A stretch of 64,000 bases of DNA from Castellaniella sp035707805. Lineage in GTDB: Bacteria; Pseudomonadota; Gammaproteobacteria; Burkholderiales; Burkholderiaceae_B. Below, in pieces: positions 26,464 to 35,708 of the stretch (position 1 is its first letter; each line of letters starts with the position of its first letter). The notes beneath the pieces are model-generated. The model was given only the letters and a program-made list of their open reading frames with translations. It did not search any database and was not told where the DNA came from. The position numbers and the translations under genes were made by a program. The DNA lies in contig DASSTS010000049.1 of assembly GCA_035707805.1 (NCBI GenBank), positions 1 to 64,000 of the forward strand, written 5' to 3'.

Positions 26464-27234
26464 TCACCGGCGCCCCGGGGGCCGCTCCCCCGCGCCGGCC
26501 GGGATGCCGGCGCCGTCGGGGGGGCCGCGGCGCAGCGCCCGGGCGAGCACCCAGCCTTCCACCCGCGCGGCGCCCGCCGTCTTCAGGGCGCCGGCCACGG
26601 CCTGCATCGTCGCCCCCGTCGTCAGCACGTCGTCCACGATGGCGATCCGCGCGCCCGCCACGCCCCCGTCGCAGGCATAGGCGCCGGCCTGGGCCCGCAG
26701 CCGCTGCGTCCGTCCCAGGACGGCCTGCTTGGGCCCCTCGCGCACGCGCCGCACGCCGTCCAGGCGGCACGCCGGCCCCAGGCGGCGGGCCAGCAGGCGG
26801 GCCAGTTCGGCGGGCGGGCTGAAACCGCGCAGGCGCAGGGCCGTCCGGTGCGCGGGGACGGGCACGATCCAGTCCGGCAGGCCGGGCGCCGGGCCGTCCG
26901 CCCCCCGCACCGCCTGCGCCAGCCGGTCCGCCAGTAGGCCGGCCAGGGACAGACGCCGTCGGATCTTGTAGTCATGGACCAGCACCCGCCCGAGCCCCGT
27001 GTAGTCGAAGGCGGCAATGACCCGGTCGCAGGCCGACGGCCCAGGCGGACAGTCGGGGCACCGCCCAGCCGCCAGCGGATGGGCGCAGAACCCGCATCGG
27101 GGGATGCCGGGGTCGCCGGCCAGCAGGTCCGCGCATCCCGCGCAAAGCCCCTGCCCCGCCAGGCGGCGCCCGCAGCCCGGACAGTCGGCCGGAACCCAGC
27201 GGCGCCAGTCGCGCCAGTCCGTCAGATGCCGCAT
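26464..27234 (-). CDS. comF: ComF family phosphoribosyltransferase-like protein
   Basis: Protein of 256 residues with N-terminal zinc-ribbon cysteine pairs (CPGC, CAGC, CGFC, CPDC within about 18-65) and a phosphoribosyltransferase domain with the PRPP loop IAIVDDVLTTGATM near 195. ComF assists uptake of transforming DNA in competent bacteria; dprA is also in the window, at 40270. ATG 27234 has GGAAGG about 7 nt upstream and is preferred over the start at 27423, which would cross the promoter region of the divergent methyltransferase gene. Confidence 0.92.
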   Translation of the reverse strand: MRHLTDWRDWRRWVPADCPGCGRRLAGQGLCAGCADLLAGDPGIPRCGFCAHPLAAGRCPDCPPGPSACDRVIAAFDYTGLGRVLVHDYKIRRRLSLAGLLADRLAQAVRGADGPAPGLPDWIVPVPAHRTALRLRGFSPPAELARLLARRLGPACRLDGVRRVREGPKQAVLGRTQRLRAQAGAYACDGGVAGARIAIVDDVLTTGATMQAVAGALKTAGAARVEGWVLARALRRGPPDGAGIPAGAGERPPGRR

Positions 27235-27310
27235 AATGTCACCTTCCTTTTCCACCGCCGGCGCCATCACATCACGGATGCCGGTGCCGCGGTGCCGGAC
27301 TTGATCCCTT

Positions 27311-28258
27311 ATGTCACAGCTTCCCCGCCTGCCCATCGATCCAGCGGCCGTATCGCGGCAATTCGCCCGGCGCGCGCCGCTGGATGCGCCGCAGTTCCTG
27401 TTCGGCGAGATCGCGCAGCGCATGCTGCGCCGGCTCAGCTACATCCGCCTCGATCCGCACGACATCCTGGACGCGGGCTGCGGCGCCGCCCATGCCCTCG
27501 ACCCCTTGCGGGCGCGCTATCCGAACCTGCACTACATCGGCCAGGACAACTGCGCGGCGCTGCTGGATACCGCCCGCGAACGCTACCTCAGCAAGCCCGG
27601 ATTCTGGCACCGCCTGCGCAACAAGCCCACGCCCCAGCCCGAATTCGTGCAGGCGGACCTGGCCGAAACCGGCCTGCCCGACGAAAGCCTGGACCTGGTC
27701 TGGTCGAACCTGGCGCTGCACTGGCACGCCGAGCCGCACCTGGTGCTGCAGGAATGGCGCCGGATCCTGCGCAACGACGCGCTGGCCATGTATTCCAGCC
27801 TGGGCCCCGGCTCGCTGCGCGAGCTGCGCGAGGCCGTCGCCGAGGCCGGCCTGGATACCCACCCCATGGAATTCGTGGACATGCACGATTTCGGCGACCT
27901 GATGCTGCAGGTCGGCTTCGCCGATCCGGTCATGGACCAGGAAATCATCACCCTGACCTACCGGACGGCGGAAAAACTGCTGGAAGACGTCCGGGCGCTG
28001 GGGGGCAATCCCCACGCTCAGCGCCGCCCGGGCCTGGCGGGCCGGGAATGGCGCGCGCGCCTGATCCGGGCGCTGGAACGCCGCCGGCACGCAGACGGCA
28101 CCATCCACCTGAGCCTCGAGGTCGCCTACGGCCACGCCTGGCGGGCCGCGGCCCGGCGCGGCGTGATCGGCGACATGCCGGTCACGGTCTTCAAGCGCGC
28201 CCAGCCCCTGGAGGCCGGCAAGCCGCCGCCGCGCGTGGTGCCGCGCAAGCCGTCTTAG
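27311..28258 (+). CDS. SAM-dependent methyltransferase, BioC-like
   Basis: Class I methyltransferase of 315 residues. Motif I is ILDAGCGAAHAL near residue 54, motif II surrounds FVQADLAETGLPDESLDLVWS near 117-136, and the post-motif stretch is WRRILRNDALAMYSS. The closest recognisable group is malonyl-ACP methyltransferase BioC, which starts pimelate synthesis for biotin, but no other bio genes are nearby and the assignment stays tentative. It is divergent from comF. Its stop codon overlaps the rimO stop on the other strand. Confidence 0.85.
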   Translation: MSQLPRLPIDPAAVSRQFARRAPLDAPQFLFGEIAQRMLRRLSYIRLDPHDILDAGCGAAHALDPLRARYPNLHYIGQDNCAALLDTARERYLSKPGFWHRLRNKPTPQPEFVQADLAETGLPDESLDLVWSNLALHWHAEPHLVLQEWRRILRNDALAMYSSLGPGSLRELREAVAEAGLDTHPMEFVDMHDFGDLMLQVGFADPVMDQEIITLTYRTAEKLLEDVRALGGNPHAQRRPGLAGREWRARLIRALERRRHADGTIHLSLEVAYGHAWRAAARRGVIGDMPVTVFKRAQPLEAGKPPPRVVPRKPS

Positions 28259-29577
28259 ACCGGCGCCCCGTACAGGTCGTATTCGTCGGCGTCCTCGATC
28301 CGCGCCTGCACCAGGTCGCCCGGCTTGCGGCCCGCGGCGTCGCGCAGCAGCACGGTGCCGTCGATCTCGGGCGCGTCGGCCATGGACCGCGCGGTCGCGC
28401 CGCCCTGCTCGTCCACCTCATCCACCAGCACAGTGAGGGTCCGTCCTACCTTCGCAGCCAGGCGCTGTGTGGAAATCGCCTGCTGGTGCGCCATGAACCG
28501 CTCCCAGCGTTCCGCCTTGACCTCGTCGGGCACGGCCCCCGGCAGATCGTTGGCCCTCGCCCCGTCCACGGGCGAATACTGGAAGCAGCCCACCCGGTCC
28601 AGCTGCGCCTCGCTCATCCAGTCCAGCAGGTACTGGAAGTCTTCCTCGGTCTCGCCCGGAAAGCCGACGATGAAGGTCGAGCGCAAGGTCAGATCCGGAC
28701 AGGCCTCGCGCCACTGGCGGATGCGGGCCAGGGTGCGATCCTCGAACGCCGGGCGCTTCATGGCCCGCAGGATGCGCGGACTGGCATGCTGGAAGGGGAT
28801 GTCCAGGTAAGGCAGGATGCGGCCCTCCGCCATCAGGGGGATGAGCTCGTCCACGTGCGGATAGGGATAGACGTAGTGCATGCGCACCCAGACGCCGAAC
28901 TCGCCCAGCGCCTGGGCCAGCTCGGTCAGGCGGGTCTTGACCGGACGGCCGTTCCAGAAGCCGGTGCGGTACTTGATGTCCACCCCGTAGGCGCTGGTGT
29001 CCTGTGAGATCACCAGCAGTTCCTTGACGCCGGCGTCGACCAGCCGGCGGGCCTCGCCCAGCACGTCGCCGACCGGGCGGCTGACCAGGCGCCCGCGCAT
29101 GGACGGAATGATGCAGAAGCTGCAGTTGTGGTTGCAGCCCTCGGAGATCTTCAGGTAGGCATAGTGGCGCGGCGTCAGGCGGATGCCTTGGGGCGGGACC
29201 AGGTCCACGTAGGGATCGTGGGCGCGCTGGTGGGGGGCGGCCTCGTGCACGGCCCGCACCACCTGCTCGTACTGCTGCGGTCCGGTGACGGCCAGCACCG
29301 CGGGATGCACGTCGCGGATCATGTCGGCCTCGACGCCCAGGCAGCCGGTGACGATGACCTTGCCGTTCTCGACGATGGCCTCGCCGATGGCGTCCAGCGA
29401 TTCGGCCTTGGCGCTGTCGATGAAGCCGCAGGTGTTGACCACCACGACGTCGGCGCCGTCATAGTCGGCGCTGATGGTGTAGCCGTCCATGCGCAGCTGG
29501 GTCAGGATGCGTTCCGAATCGACCAGGGCCTTGGGGCAGCCCAGGCTGACGAAACCGACGCGGGGGGATGGGCTCAT
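28255..29577 (-). CDS. rimO: Ribosomal protein S12 methylthiotransferase
   Basis: Radical-SAM enzyme that adds a methylthio group to the beta-carbon of an aspartate in ribosomal protein S12. The 440-residue product has the N-terminal MTTase domain (GFVSLGCPKALVDSERIL near 6-23), the radical-SAM cysteines in GCNHNCSFCIIPSMRGR near 150, and a C-terminal TRAM domain. ATG 29577 is preferred over 29595 because GAGGA lies just upstream and the family begins close to VGFVSLGCPK. Confidence 0.96.
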   Translation of the reverse strand: MSPSPRVGFVSLGCPKALVDSERILTQLRMDGYTISADYDGADVVVVNTCGFIDSAKAESLDAIGEAIVENGKVIVTGCLGVEADMIRDVHPAVLAVTGPQQYEQVVRAVHEAAPHQRAHDPYVDLVPPQGIRLTPRHYAYLKISEGCNHNCSFCIIPSMRGRLVSRPVGDVLGEARRLVDAGVKELLVISQDTSAYGVDIKYRTGFWNGRPVKTRLTELAQALGEFGVWVRMHYVYPYPHVDELIPLMAEGRILPYLDIPFQHASPRILRAMKRPAFEDRTLARIRQWREACPDLTLRSTFIVGFPGETEEDFQYLLDWMSEAQLDRVGCFQYSPVDGARANDLPGAVPDEVKAERWERFMAHQQAISTQRLAAKVGRTLTVLVDEVDEQGGATARSMADAPEIDGTVLLRDAAGRKPGDLVQARIEDADEYDLYGAPV

Positions 29578-29676
29578 GGATTCCTCGGTGTGCAAAAAAG
29601 CAAACCTTTGATTTTAATGAATTGATGCTACAGTCCCCCAAAAGCGCTCCCGCCCTCCGCAGAAATCCGACCGACC
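29578..29676. promoter_or_regulatory. Divergent promoter region rimO / rsmB
   Basis: This 99-bp gap is strikingly AT-rich against its surroundings. On the minus strand TAAAAT (29616-29611) is a good -10 box 33 nt before the rimO ATG. On the plus strand the AT-rich patch offers weak hexamers for rsmB. No clear operator is seen. Confidence 0.4.
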
Positions 29677-31044
29677 GTGCCAGAATCACCACACTCGCAG
29701 AAGACCCGCCCCGCCGACGCCAGCCCCCGCGCAAAGCCGGAGTCCGCGCTGTCCCGGCAGCTGATGGCGGCCGCTCAGGCCGTGCAGGGGGTGCTGGCCG
29801 GCCGGTCCCTGTCCGAATCGCTGGAAGACACGCCCCACGACCTGCGGCCCGCCGCGCAGGCCCTGTCGTTCCATGCCATGCGCCAGCTCGGCTTTGCGCA
29901 GGCCGCGCGGGCGCTGCTGGTGCCCCGCCGTCCCGCCGACCGCCTCACCGAATCGCTGCTGCTGCTGGGCCTGTCCCTGCTGGAAGCCCACCATCGCCAT
30001 GCCGAGGGCGCCGAGCTGCCGGCCGGCACGCCGCGCTATGCCGAACACACGCTGGTGCACCAGATGGTGCAGGCCGCAGCGTCCGACCGCCACACCCGTC
30101 CCGCCAAGAACCTGATCAATGCGGTCCTGCGCCGCTACGGCCGCGAGCGGCCGGCGCTGCTGGCGCGGATCCAGGACACGCCCTCGGCCCGCTGGAACCA
30201 CCCGGACTGGTGGATCGAGGCCCTGCGCGCCGCCTGGCCCGACGACTGGCAGGACATCCTGCGCGCGGCCGACCAGCCGCCGCCCATGACGCTGCGCGCC
30301 AACGTCCGCCAGCTGTCCCGAGACGAACTGCGGACGCGGCTGGAACAGGCGGGCATCGGCGCCACCCCGGTCGGCGCCGCCGGCCTGGTCCTGGACCGAC
30401 CCCATCCGGTGCGTGACCTGCCCGGCTTCGCCGAAGGCTGGTGGTCGGTGCAGGACGCCTCCGCTCAGCGCGCCGGCGAGCTGCTGCCGCTGCGCGACGG
30501 CATGCGGGTGCTGGACGCCTGCGCGGCCCCGGGCGGCAAGACCGCCCACCTGCTGGAACGCCACGCACTGGATCTGACCGCGCTGGACAGCGACGCCCAG
30601 CGCCTGGCGCGCGTCGAGGACACGCTGGCGCGGCTGCGGCTGGCGGCCGGCGACGTGCGCTTGCGCCGGGCCGATGCCGCCACGCCGGCGGACTGGTGGG
30701 ACGGCCGGCCCTACGATGCCATTCTGGCCGACGTACCCTGCACGGCATCGGGCGTCGTGCGCCGCCATCCGGACATCCGCTGGCTGCGCCGGGCCGAGGA
30801 CGTGGCGCGCACCGCGGCGCTGCAGGCCGGCATCGTGGATGCGCTGTGGCCGCTGCTGGCCCCCGGTGGCCATCTGTTGTATGCCACCTGCTCGATCTTC
30901 CCCCAGGAAGGCGAATCCCAGGTCCGGGCGTTCCTGCAGCGCCACCCCGACGCCCACCGGCTGCCCGCCCCGGGCCAGATCCTGCCGGGCGGCGCCGACG
31001 GCGGAGACGGATTTTTCTACGCGCTGCTGCGCAAGCCGGCGTGA
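29677..31044 (+). CDS. rsmB: 16S rRNA (cytosine(967)-C5)-methyltransferase
   Basis: Methylates C967 of 16S rRNA. The 455-residue protein starts at GTG and has an N-terminal NusB-like RNA-binding domain (about 25-165) and a C-terminal Rossmann methyltransferase. The SAM site is VLDACAAPGGKTAHLLE near 279. The two active-site cysteines are in ADVPCTASGVV near 350 and YATCSIFPQEGES near 405. It is followed by the DUF4390 gene and the NtrYX-like pair, the standard Burkholderiales arrangement. Confidence 0.95.
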   Translation: MPESPHSQKTRPADASPRAKPESALSRQLMAAAQAVQGVLAGRSLSESLEDTPHDLRPAAQALSFHAMRQLGFAQAARALLVPRRPADRLTESLLLLGLSLLEAHHRHAEGAELPAGTPRYAEHTLVHQMVQAAASDRHTRPAKNLINAVLRRYGRERPALLARIQDTPSARWNHPDWWIEALRAAWPDDWQDILRAADQPPPMTLRANVRQLSRDELRTRLEQAGIGATPVGAAGLVLDRPHPVRDLPGFAEGWWSVQDASAQRAGELLPLRDGMRVLDACAAPGGKTAHLLERHALDLTALDSDAQRLARVEDTLARLRLAAGDVRLRRADAATPADWWDGRPYDAILADVPCTASGVVRRHPDIRWLRRAEDVARTAALQAGIVDALWPLLAPGGHLLYATCSIFPQEGESQVRAFLQRHPDAHRLPAPGQILPGGADGGDGFFYALLRKPA

Positions 31045-31123
31045 GGCGGCCGTCCCGGCTTGCGCTCGCGCGCACGGTCATCAACAATACCGCCATCGCC
31101 CGTTCTTCCGCCCGGCCCCGCGC

Positions 31124-31690
31124 ATGATCCGTTTCCTGACCCTCCTGACGTTCTGCCTGCTGAATCTGCTGCCAGCCGCGCAGGGGCGGGAAGGCCAGGT
31201 CGTGCGCATCGACCCGGTGGTCCAGCAGGGCCAGTTGCTGATCGACGCGGACATCGACTTCACCTTGGGCGACGAGCTGCACGATGCCGCCCAGAAAGGC
31301 GTTCCCCTGTTCTTTACGGCCGACCTCAAGATCGTGCGGCCGCGCTGGTGGTGGTTCGACAAGACGGTCGTCTCCACCGAACAGACCTGGCGCATCCAGT
31401 TCAACGCCCTGACCCGGCAGTGGCGCGTCACTCTCGGCGAGCTCTCGCTGCCCGCCACGACCCTGGACGAGGCCCTGGACCTCGTCCGCCACATCCGCGG
31501 CTGGCCGGTGGGCGCCGCCGACCGCTTCCGCGCCGGCGTCCAGTACGAGGGCCAGGTGCGCCTGCGGCTGGACACCTCGCGCCTGGCCCGGCCCTTCCAG
31601 GTCGACGCGCTGAACAGCAATGCCTGGTCCCTGACGACCCCATGGAAAAACTTCACCTTTTCTCTTTCCGGCGACACGCCCCGAAACTGA
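31124..31690 (+). CDS. DUF4390 exported protein
   Basis: Protein of 188 residues with a signal peptide (about 1-21) and no further membrane segment. It contains the DUF4390 hallmark PRWWWFDKTVVSTEQTWRIQFNALTRQW near its middle. No biochemical function is known for the family. It lies between rsmB and the NtrY-like kinase, and its last 49 nt overlap the kinase gene, so a link to periplasmic or membrane signalling is plausible but unproven. Confidence 0.9.
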   Translation: MIRFLTLLTFCLLNLLPAAQGREGQVVRIDPVVQQGQLLIDADIDFTLGDELHDAAQKGVPLFFTADLKIVRPRWWWFDKTVVSTEQTWRIQFNALTRQWRVTLGELSLPATTLDEALDLVRHIRGWPVGAADRFRAGVQYEGQVRLRLDTSRLARPFQVDALNSNAWSLTTPWKNFTFSLSGDTPRN

Positions 31691-34023
31691 TCCGCTGGGC
31701 GCTGCGCATTGCGCTGCTGGTGGCCGCGGTCAGCGCCGTGGCGCTGCTGGGGCTGCTGGTCTGGTCGACCGGCAACGCCTCGCGCTACGCGCAGCAGTAC
31801 GACCTGCTGCTGCTGCTCAACGGCGTGCTGGCGGTCGCCCTCATGTCCTGGGTCGCCATGCTGTCGATCCGCCTGGTGCGCCAGGTGCGCCGCCGCCAGT
31901 TCGGCGCCCGGATGACGGCACGCTTCACGCTGTACTTCACCTTGATCGGCATTCTGCCGGGCGTCATCATCTACGTCCTGTCGGTGCAGTTCATGTCGCG
32001 CTCGATCGAATCGTGGTTCAACGTGCGGGTGGACAGCGCCCTGGAAGCCGGCCTGAACCTCGGGCGCGCCGCGCTGGACGCGCAGCTGTCCGAGCTCAAC
32101 GGCCGGGCGCGCAGCATGGCCCTGCGGCTGAACAACGCCAGCGACCCGGAAACCGCGCTGCTGATCACCTCCCTGCGGGAAAGCAACGGCATCGACGAGG
32201 CCATGGTCTTCACGGGCAACGGCCGCCTGGTGGCGTTCTCCTCATCCGCCTTCGGCCAGCTGCTGCCCGATCTGCCGCCCAACAGCGTCATGAACCAGCT
32301 GCGCGTCTCGCAGGGCTACGCGGCCGCCGAGGCCGACGTGGCGGCGGCCAGCGGCCCCACCAGCACCGGCCTGCACCTGCGCGTCGTGATCCCGCTGGGT
32401 TCCAACACCGACCGGCTGGGCACACCCATGGGGCTGGGCAGCGACACGCGCTGGCTGCAGGTCATCCAGGCGGTGCCCGAGCGCATCGCGCACAACGCCA
32501 GCCAGGTCCAGCAAGGCTTTCGCGACTACCAGGAACTCGCGCTCTCGCGCCTGGGCCTGCGCAAGCTGTACGGCATCACCCTGACGCTGGCGCTGATCCT
32601 GGCGGTGTTCGCCGCCGTGGTCGTCGCGCTGGCGGTATCGCGCCGGCTGGTGCGCCCGCTGCTGACGCTGGCCTCGGGCACGCAGGCCGTGGGCGTGGGC
32701 GACTACCGCCCGCTGCCCGAGCCCCCGGCGCGCGACGAGGTGGGCCAGCTCACCCGGTCGTTCAACGCCATGACGCGCCAGCTGGACGAGGCCAGGCGCA
32801 TGGTGGACCGGCACCGGCGCCAGCTCGAGCAAAGCAATCTGTATCTGGAATCGGTGCTGAGCAACCTGTCCTCAGGGGTGCTGGTCTTCGACCACGCCTT
32901 CCGCCTGACCCTGTTCAACCAGGGGGCGCAATCCATCCTGCGCCTGGACCTGCGCACCTGCCAGGGCCGTCCGCTGGAGACCGTCGACGGCGCCCTCGCG
33001 CTGGCGCAGCTGATCCGCCAGGCCTTCGCGTCGCACGATGCCGTGGAATCGACCCGCCCCTACTGGCAGCAGCAGTTCGAGATCGAGCTGCAGCAGGCAA
33101 GCGACAACGAACGCAAGAAGCACGTCGTCACGCTGCTGGCGCGCGGCACGCGCCTGGTGATGGACGGGCACGAGGACGGCTACCTGGTCGTGTTCGACGA
33201 CATCAGCGAGGTGATCTCCGCCAGCCGCACCGTCGCCTGGGGCGAGGTCGCCCGCCGGCTGGCGCACGAGATCAAGAACCCGCTCACGCCCATCCAGCTG
33301 TCGGCCGAACGGCTGGCCATGAAGCTTGCCGACCGCCTGAAGGGCGACGACGCGGCGATGCTGCAGCGGTCCACCCAGACCATCGTCAACCAGGTGGCCT
33401 CGCTCAAGCGCATGGTGGACGACTTCCGCGAATACGCCCGCACTCCGCCCGCGCAGATGCAGGACATCGACCTCAACGCCCTGGTGGCCGACATCCTGAC
33501 GCTGTACGGCTGGGACCCCGACGGCGCGGACCCGTCGCCCGCGCGTCCCGGGCCGCGCATGGACGCGCACCTGGCCGACGGCCTGCCCCGGATCCAGGGC
33601 GATCCGGCGCAGCTGCGCCAGGTGATCCACAACCTGCTGGCCAACGCCCGCGACGCGGCCCAGGCCCACGCCCCCGCCGGCACCGCCGAGATCCGCGTCC
33701 AGACCCGGCTGATCGTGCCCGAGGATTCCGCGGACCAGGCGCGCGTCCGCCTGACCGTGTCGGACAACGGGCCGGGTTTCGCGCCGGAGGTCCTGCACCG
33801 CGTCTTCGAACCCTACGTGACGACCAAGGCGACGGGCACGGGCCTGGGACTTGCCATCGTCAAGAAGATCGTCGAAGAGCACGGCGCCCAGGTCGACATT
33901 TCCAACCGTTCCGAAGGCGGGGCGCGCATCTCGATCCTGTTCTCGCGGCTCGCGGCCGGCCCGGCCCGGCTGGACGCCGGGGGTCAGGCACAGGATAATA
34001 CGCACAACACACAGGTGAGGTGA
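31642..34023 (+). CDS. NtrY-like membrane sensor histidine kinase
   Basis: Sensor kinase of 793 residues. Three or four N-terminal membrane segments (about 15-110) are followed by a large extracytoplasmic loop, a further helix near 310-335, HAMP, a PAS-like domain (about 385-500), and HisKA with the phosphorylated histidine at about 542 (ARRLAHEIKNPLTPIQLSAE). The ATPase domain shows NLLANARDAAQAH, DNGPGF and TGLGLAIVKKI. The ATG at 31642 lies inside the DUF4390 gene, and the kinase stop is 1 bp from the regulator start. The NtrY family senses nitrogen or redox status; the signal here is unknown. Confidence 0.93.
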   Translation: MEKLHLFSFRRHAPKLIRWALRIALLVAAVSAVALLGLLVWSTGNASRYAQQYDLLLLLNGVLAVALMSWVAMLSIRLVRQVRRRQFGARMTARFTLYFTLIGILPGVIIYVLSVQFMSRSIESWFNVRVDSALEAGLNLGRAALDAQLSELNGRARSMALRLNNASDPETALLITSLRESNGIDEAMVFTGNGRLVAFSSSAFGQLLPDLPPNSVMNQLRVSQGYAAAEADVAAASGPTSTGLHLRVVIPLGSNTDRLGTPMGLGSDTRWLQVIQAVPERIAHNASQVQQGFRDYQELALSRLGLRKLYGITLTLALILAVFAAVVVALAVSRRLVRPLLTLASGTQAVGVGDYRPLPEPPARDEVGQLTRSFNAMTRQLDEARRMVDRHRRQLEQSNLYLESVLSNLSSGVLVFDHAFRLTLFNQGAQSILRLDLRTCQGRPLETVDGALALAQLIRQAFASHDAVESTRPYWQQQFEIELQQASDNERKKHVVTLLARGTRLVMDGHEDGYLVVFDDISEVISASRTVAWGEVARRLAHEIKNPLTPIQLSAERLAMKLADRLKGDDAAMLQRSTQTIVNQVASLKRMVDDFREYARTPPAQMQDIDLNALVADILTLYGWDPDGADPSPARPGPRMDAHLADGLPRIQGDPAQLRQVIHNLLANARDAAQAHAPAGTAEIRVQTRLIVPEDSADQARVRLTVSDNGPGFAPEVLHRVFEPYVTTKATGTGLGLAIVKKIVEEHGAQVDISNRSEGGARISILFSRLAAGPARLDAGGQAQDNTHNTQVR

Positions 34024-34024
34024 T

Positions 34025-34729
34025 ATGGCCAGAATTCTGGTGGTCGACGACGAAATCGGCATTCGCGAACTGCTGTCCGAAATTCTCTACGACGAAGGCC
34101 ACACGGTCGAACTCGCGGAAAACGCGGCACAAGCCCGCGACTACCGCCTGCGCCAACGCCCGGATCTGGTTCTGCTGGACATCTGGATGCCCGACATCGA
34201 CGGCGTCAGCCTGCTCAAGGAATGGTCCAGCCAGGGACTGCTGAACATGCCCGTCATCATGATGAGCGGCCATGCCACGGTCGACACGGCTGTCGAGGCC
34301 ACCCGCATCGGCGCGGTCGACTTCCTGGAAAAACCCATCACCCTGCAAAAACTGCTGAAGACCGTGGCGGCCGGCCTGGCCCGCCCCGTGATTCCAGCCT
34401 CCATGCGCAGCCGCACCGAGCGGCCCGTCATGCCCGATCCCGTGTTCACGCAGCCGCCGGCCACCAACGGCACGCCGGCCGCGCCTGCGGTCGCCGCCCC
34501 CGCGCCGGCCGTCGCGGACGACTCGCACCTGGGCTCGATCTCCCTGGACCAGCCGCTGCGCGAGGCCCGCGACGCCTTCGAACGCATCTACTTCGAATAC
34601 CACCTGCTGCACGAGAACCACAGCATGACGCGGGTATCCGAGCGCACCGGCCTGGAACGCACCCACCTCTACCGCAAGCTCAAGCAACTGGGCATCGACA
34701 CTTCACGCAAGAAATCCTCGGGCGGCTGA
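34025..34729 (+). CDS. NtrX-like response regulator without AAA+ domain
   Basis: Response regulator of 234 residues. The receiver domain (about 1-118) has acidic DDE near 8-10, phosphoacceptor Asp52 and the lysine in LEKPIT. A Pro/Ala-rich linker (about 125-175) and a C-terminal Fis-type helix-turn-helix (about 190-230, SMTRVSERTGLERTHLYRKL) follow directly. NtrX proteins are normally about 450 residues with a central AAA+ domain that activates sigma-54 RNA polymerase; that domain is missing entirely. It must act as an ordinary DNA-binding activator or repressor. It is coupled to the NtrY-like kinase and convergent with fmt. Confidence 0.93.
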   Translation: MARILVVDDEIGIRELLSEILYDEGHTVELAENAAQARDYRLRQRPDLVLLDIWMPDIDGVSLLKEWSSQGLLNMPVIMMSGHATVDTAVEATRIGAVDFLEKPITLQKLLKTVAAGLARPVIPASMRSRTERPVMPDPVFTQPPATNGTPAAPAVAAPAPAVADDSHLGSISLDQPLREARDAFERIYFEYHLLHENHSMTRVSERTGLERTHLYRKLKQLGIDTSRKKSSGG

Positions 34730-34741
34730 CCCGCCCGGCCC

Positions 34742-35704
34742 TCAGGGGCGGTACGACTGCAAGAAGACATCCACGGCCTGGCGCCGCCCGCCGGGCTTTT
34801 GCAGCGCGGTCACGCGCAGCACGCCGTCGGCCGTGGCCACGTCGATCCCCTCGCGGTCCAGGCGCAGCACGGTGCCGGGCATGTGCCGGTCCGCCTCGCC
34901 GCCCGAGGCTGCCGGCGACGTCACGGCATGGGCCTCCCAGACCTTCACCGGCTGCTCGAACCCCGGCAGGACCATCGTGGCGCCGGGGAAAGGATCAAAG
35001 GCGCGCACGCGCCGCGCCAGCACGGACGCCGGCAGGGAAAAATCCAGCGGGGATTCGGATTTCTGCAGTTTCTCGGCATAGGTGATGCCATCCAGCGGCT
35101 GCGGAATGGCTTGCGGCGGCGATCCCGCATCCAGTTGCGCCAGCACCTCGACGATGGCCCGCGCGCCATCGCGCGCCAGCCCGTCATGCAGACTGGCGGC
35201 CGTCTCGGCCGGACCGATCGGCCGTTCGACCCGCAGCAGCATCGCCCCGGTATCCAGGCCGGCATCCATCTGCATGATGGTGACTCCGCTGGCGTCGTCG
35301 CCGGCCTCGATGGCGCGCTGGATGGGCGCCGCCCCGCGCCAGCGGGGCAGCAGGCTGGCGTGGATGTTCAGGCAGCCATGGCGCGGCAGGTCCAGCACCC
35401 ACTGGGGCAGGATCAGCCCATAGGCCGCCACGACCATGACCTCGGGCGCCATCGACTGCAGCGCCGACCGCGCGGCCTGCGCCTCGTCCGGATATTTGCC
35501 GTCCAGCCGCAGGCTGCGCGGCTGCAGGACGGGGATGCCGGCCTCGGTCGCGGCCTGCTTCACCGGACTGGGCTGGAGCTTCATCCCGCGCCCGGACGGA
35601 CGGTCCGGCTGCGTCATCACGCCGGCCACGGCGTGGCCCGCGTCGAGGATGGCGCGCAGGGCCTGCCGGGCGAACTCCGGGGTGCCCGCGAAAACGACCC
35701 GCAT
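34742..35704 (-). CDS. fmt: Methionyl-tRNA formyltransferase
   Basis: Formylates initiator Met-tRNA using 10-formyltetrahydrofolate. The 320-residue product starts MRVVFAGTPEFA, shows the catalytic region SLLPRWRGAAPIQRAIEAGD near 108-127 and DTGAMLL near 142, and has the C-terminal tRNA-binding OB-fold (about 205-320). It follows def by 4 nt on the minus strand, so formylation and deformylation are encoded together. Confidence 0.97.
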   Translation of the reverse strand: MRVVFAGTPEFARQALRAILDAGHAVAGVMTQPDRPSGRGMKLQPSPVKQAATEAGIPVLQPRSLRLDGKYPDEAQAARSALQSMAPEVMVVAAYGLILPQWVLDLPRHGCLNIHASLLPRWRGAAPIQRAIEAGDDASGVTIMQMDAGLDTGAMLLRVERPIGPAETAASLHDGLARDGARAIVEVLAQLDAGSPPQAIPQPLDGITYAEKLQKSESPLDFSLPASVLARRVRAFDPFPGATMVLPGFEQPVKVWEAHAVTSPAASGGEADRHMPGTVLRLDREGIDVATADGVLRVTALQKPGGRRQAVDVFLQSYRP

Positions 35705-35708
35705 GCGT

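Noticed and set aside
27311..28258. Firm naming of the methyltransferase as bioC
   Set aside because: Motifs fit BioC loosely, but no other biotin gene is nearby and many methyltransferases share them.
32013..33998. Plus-strand 661-codon frame inside the NtrY-like gene
   Set aside because: It is the alternative frame of a clear kinase; Arg/Ala/Gly-rich with no domain.
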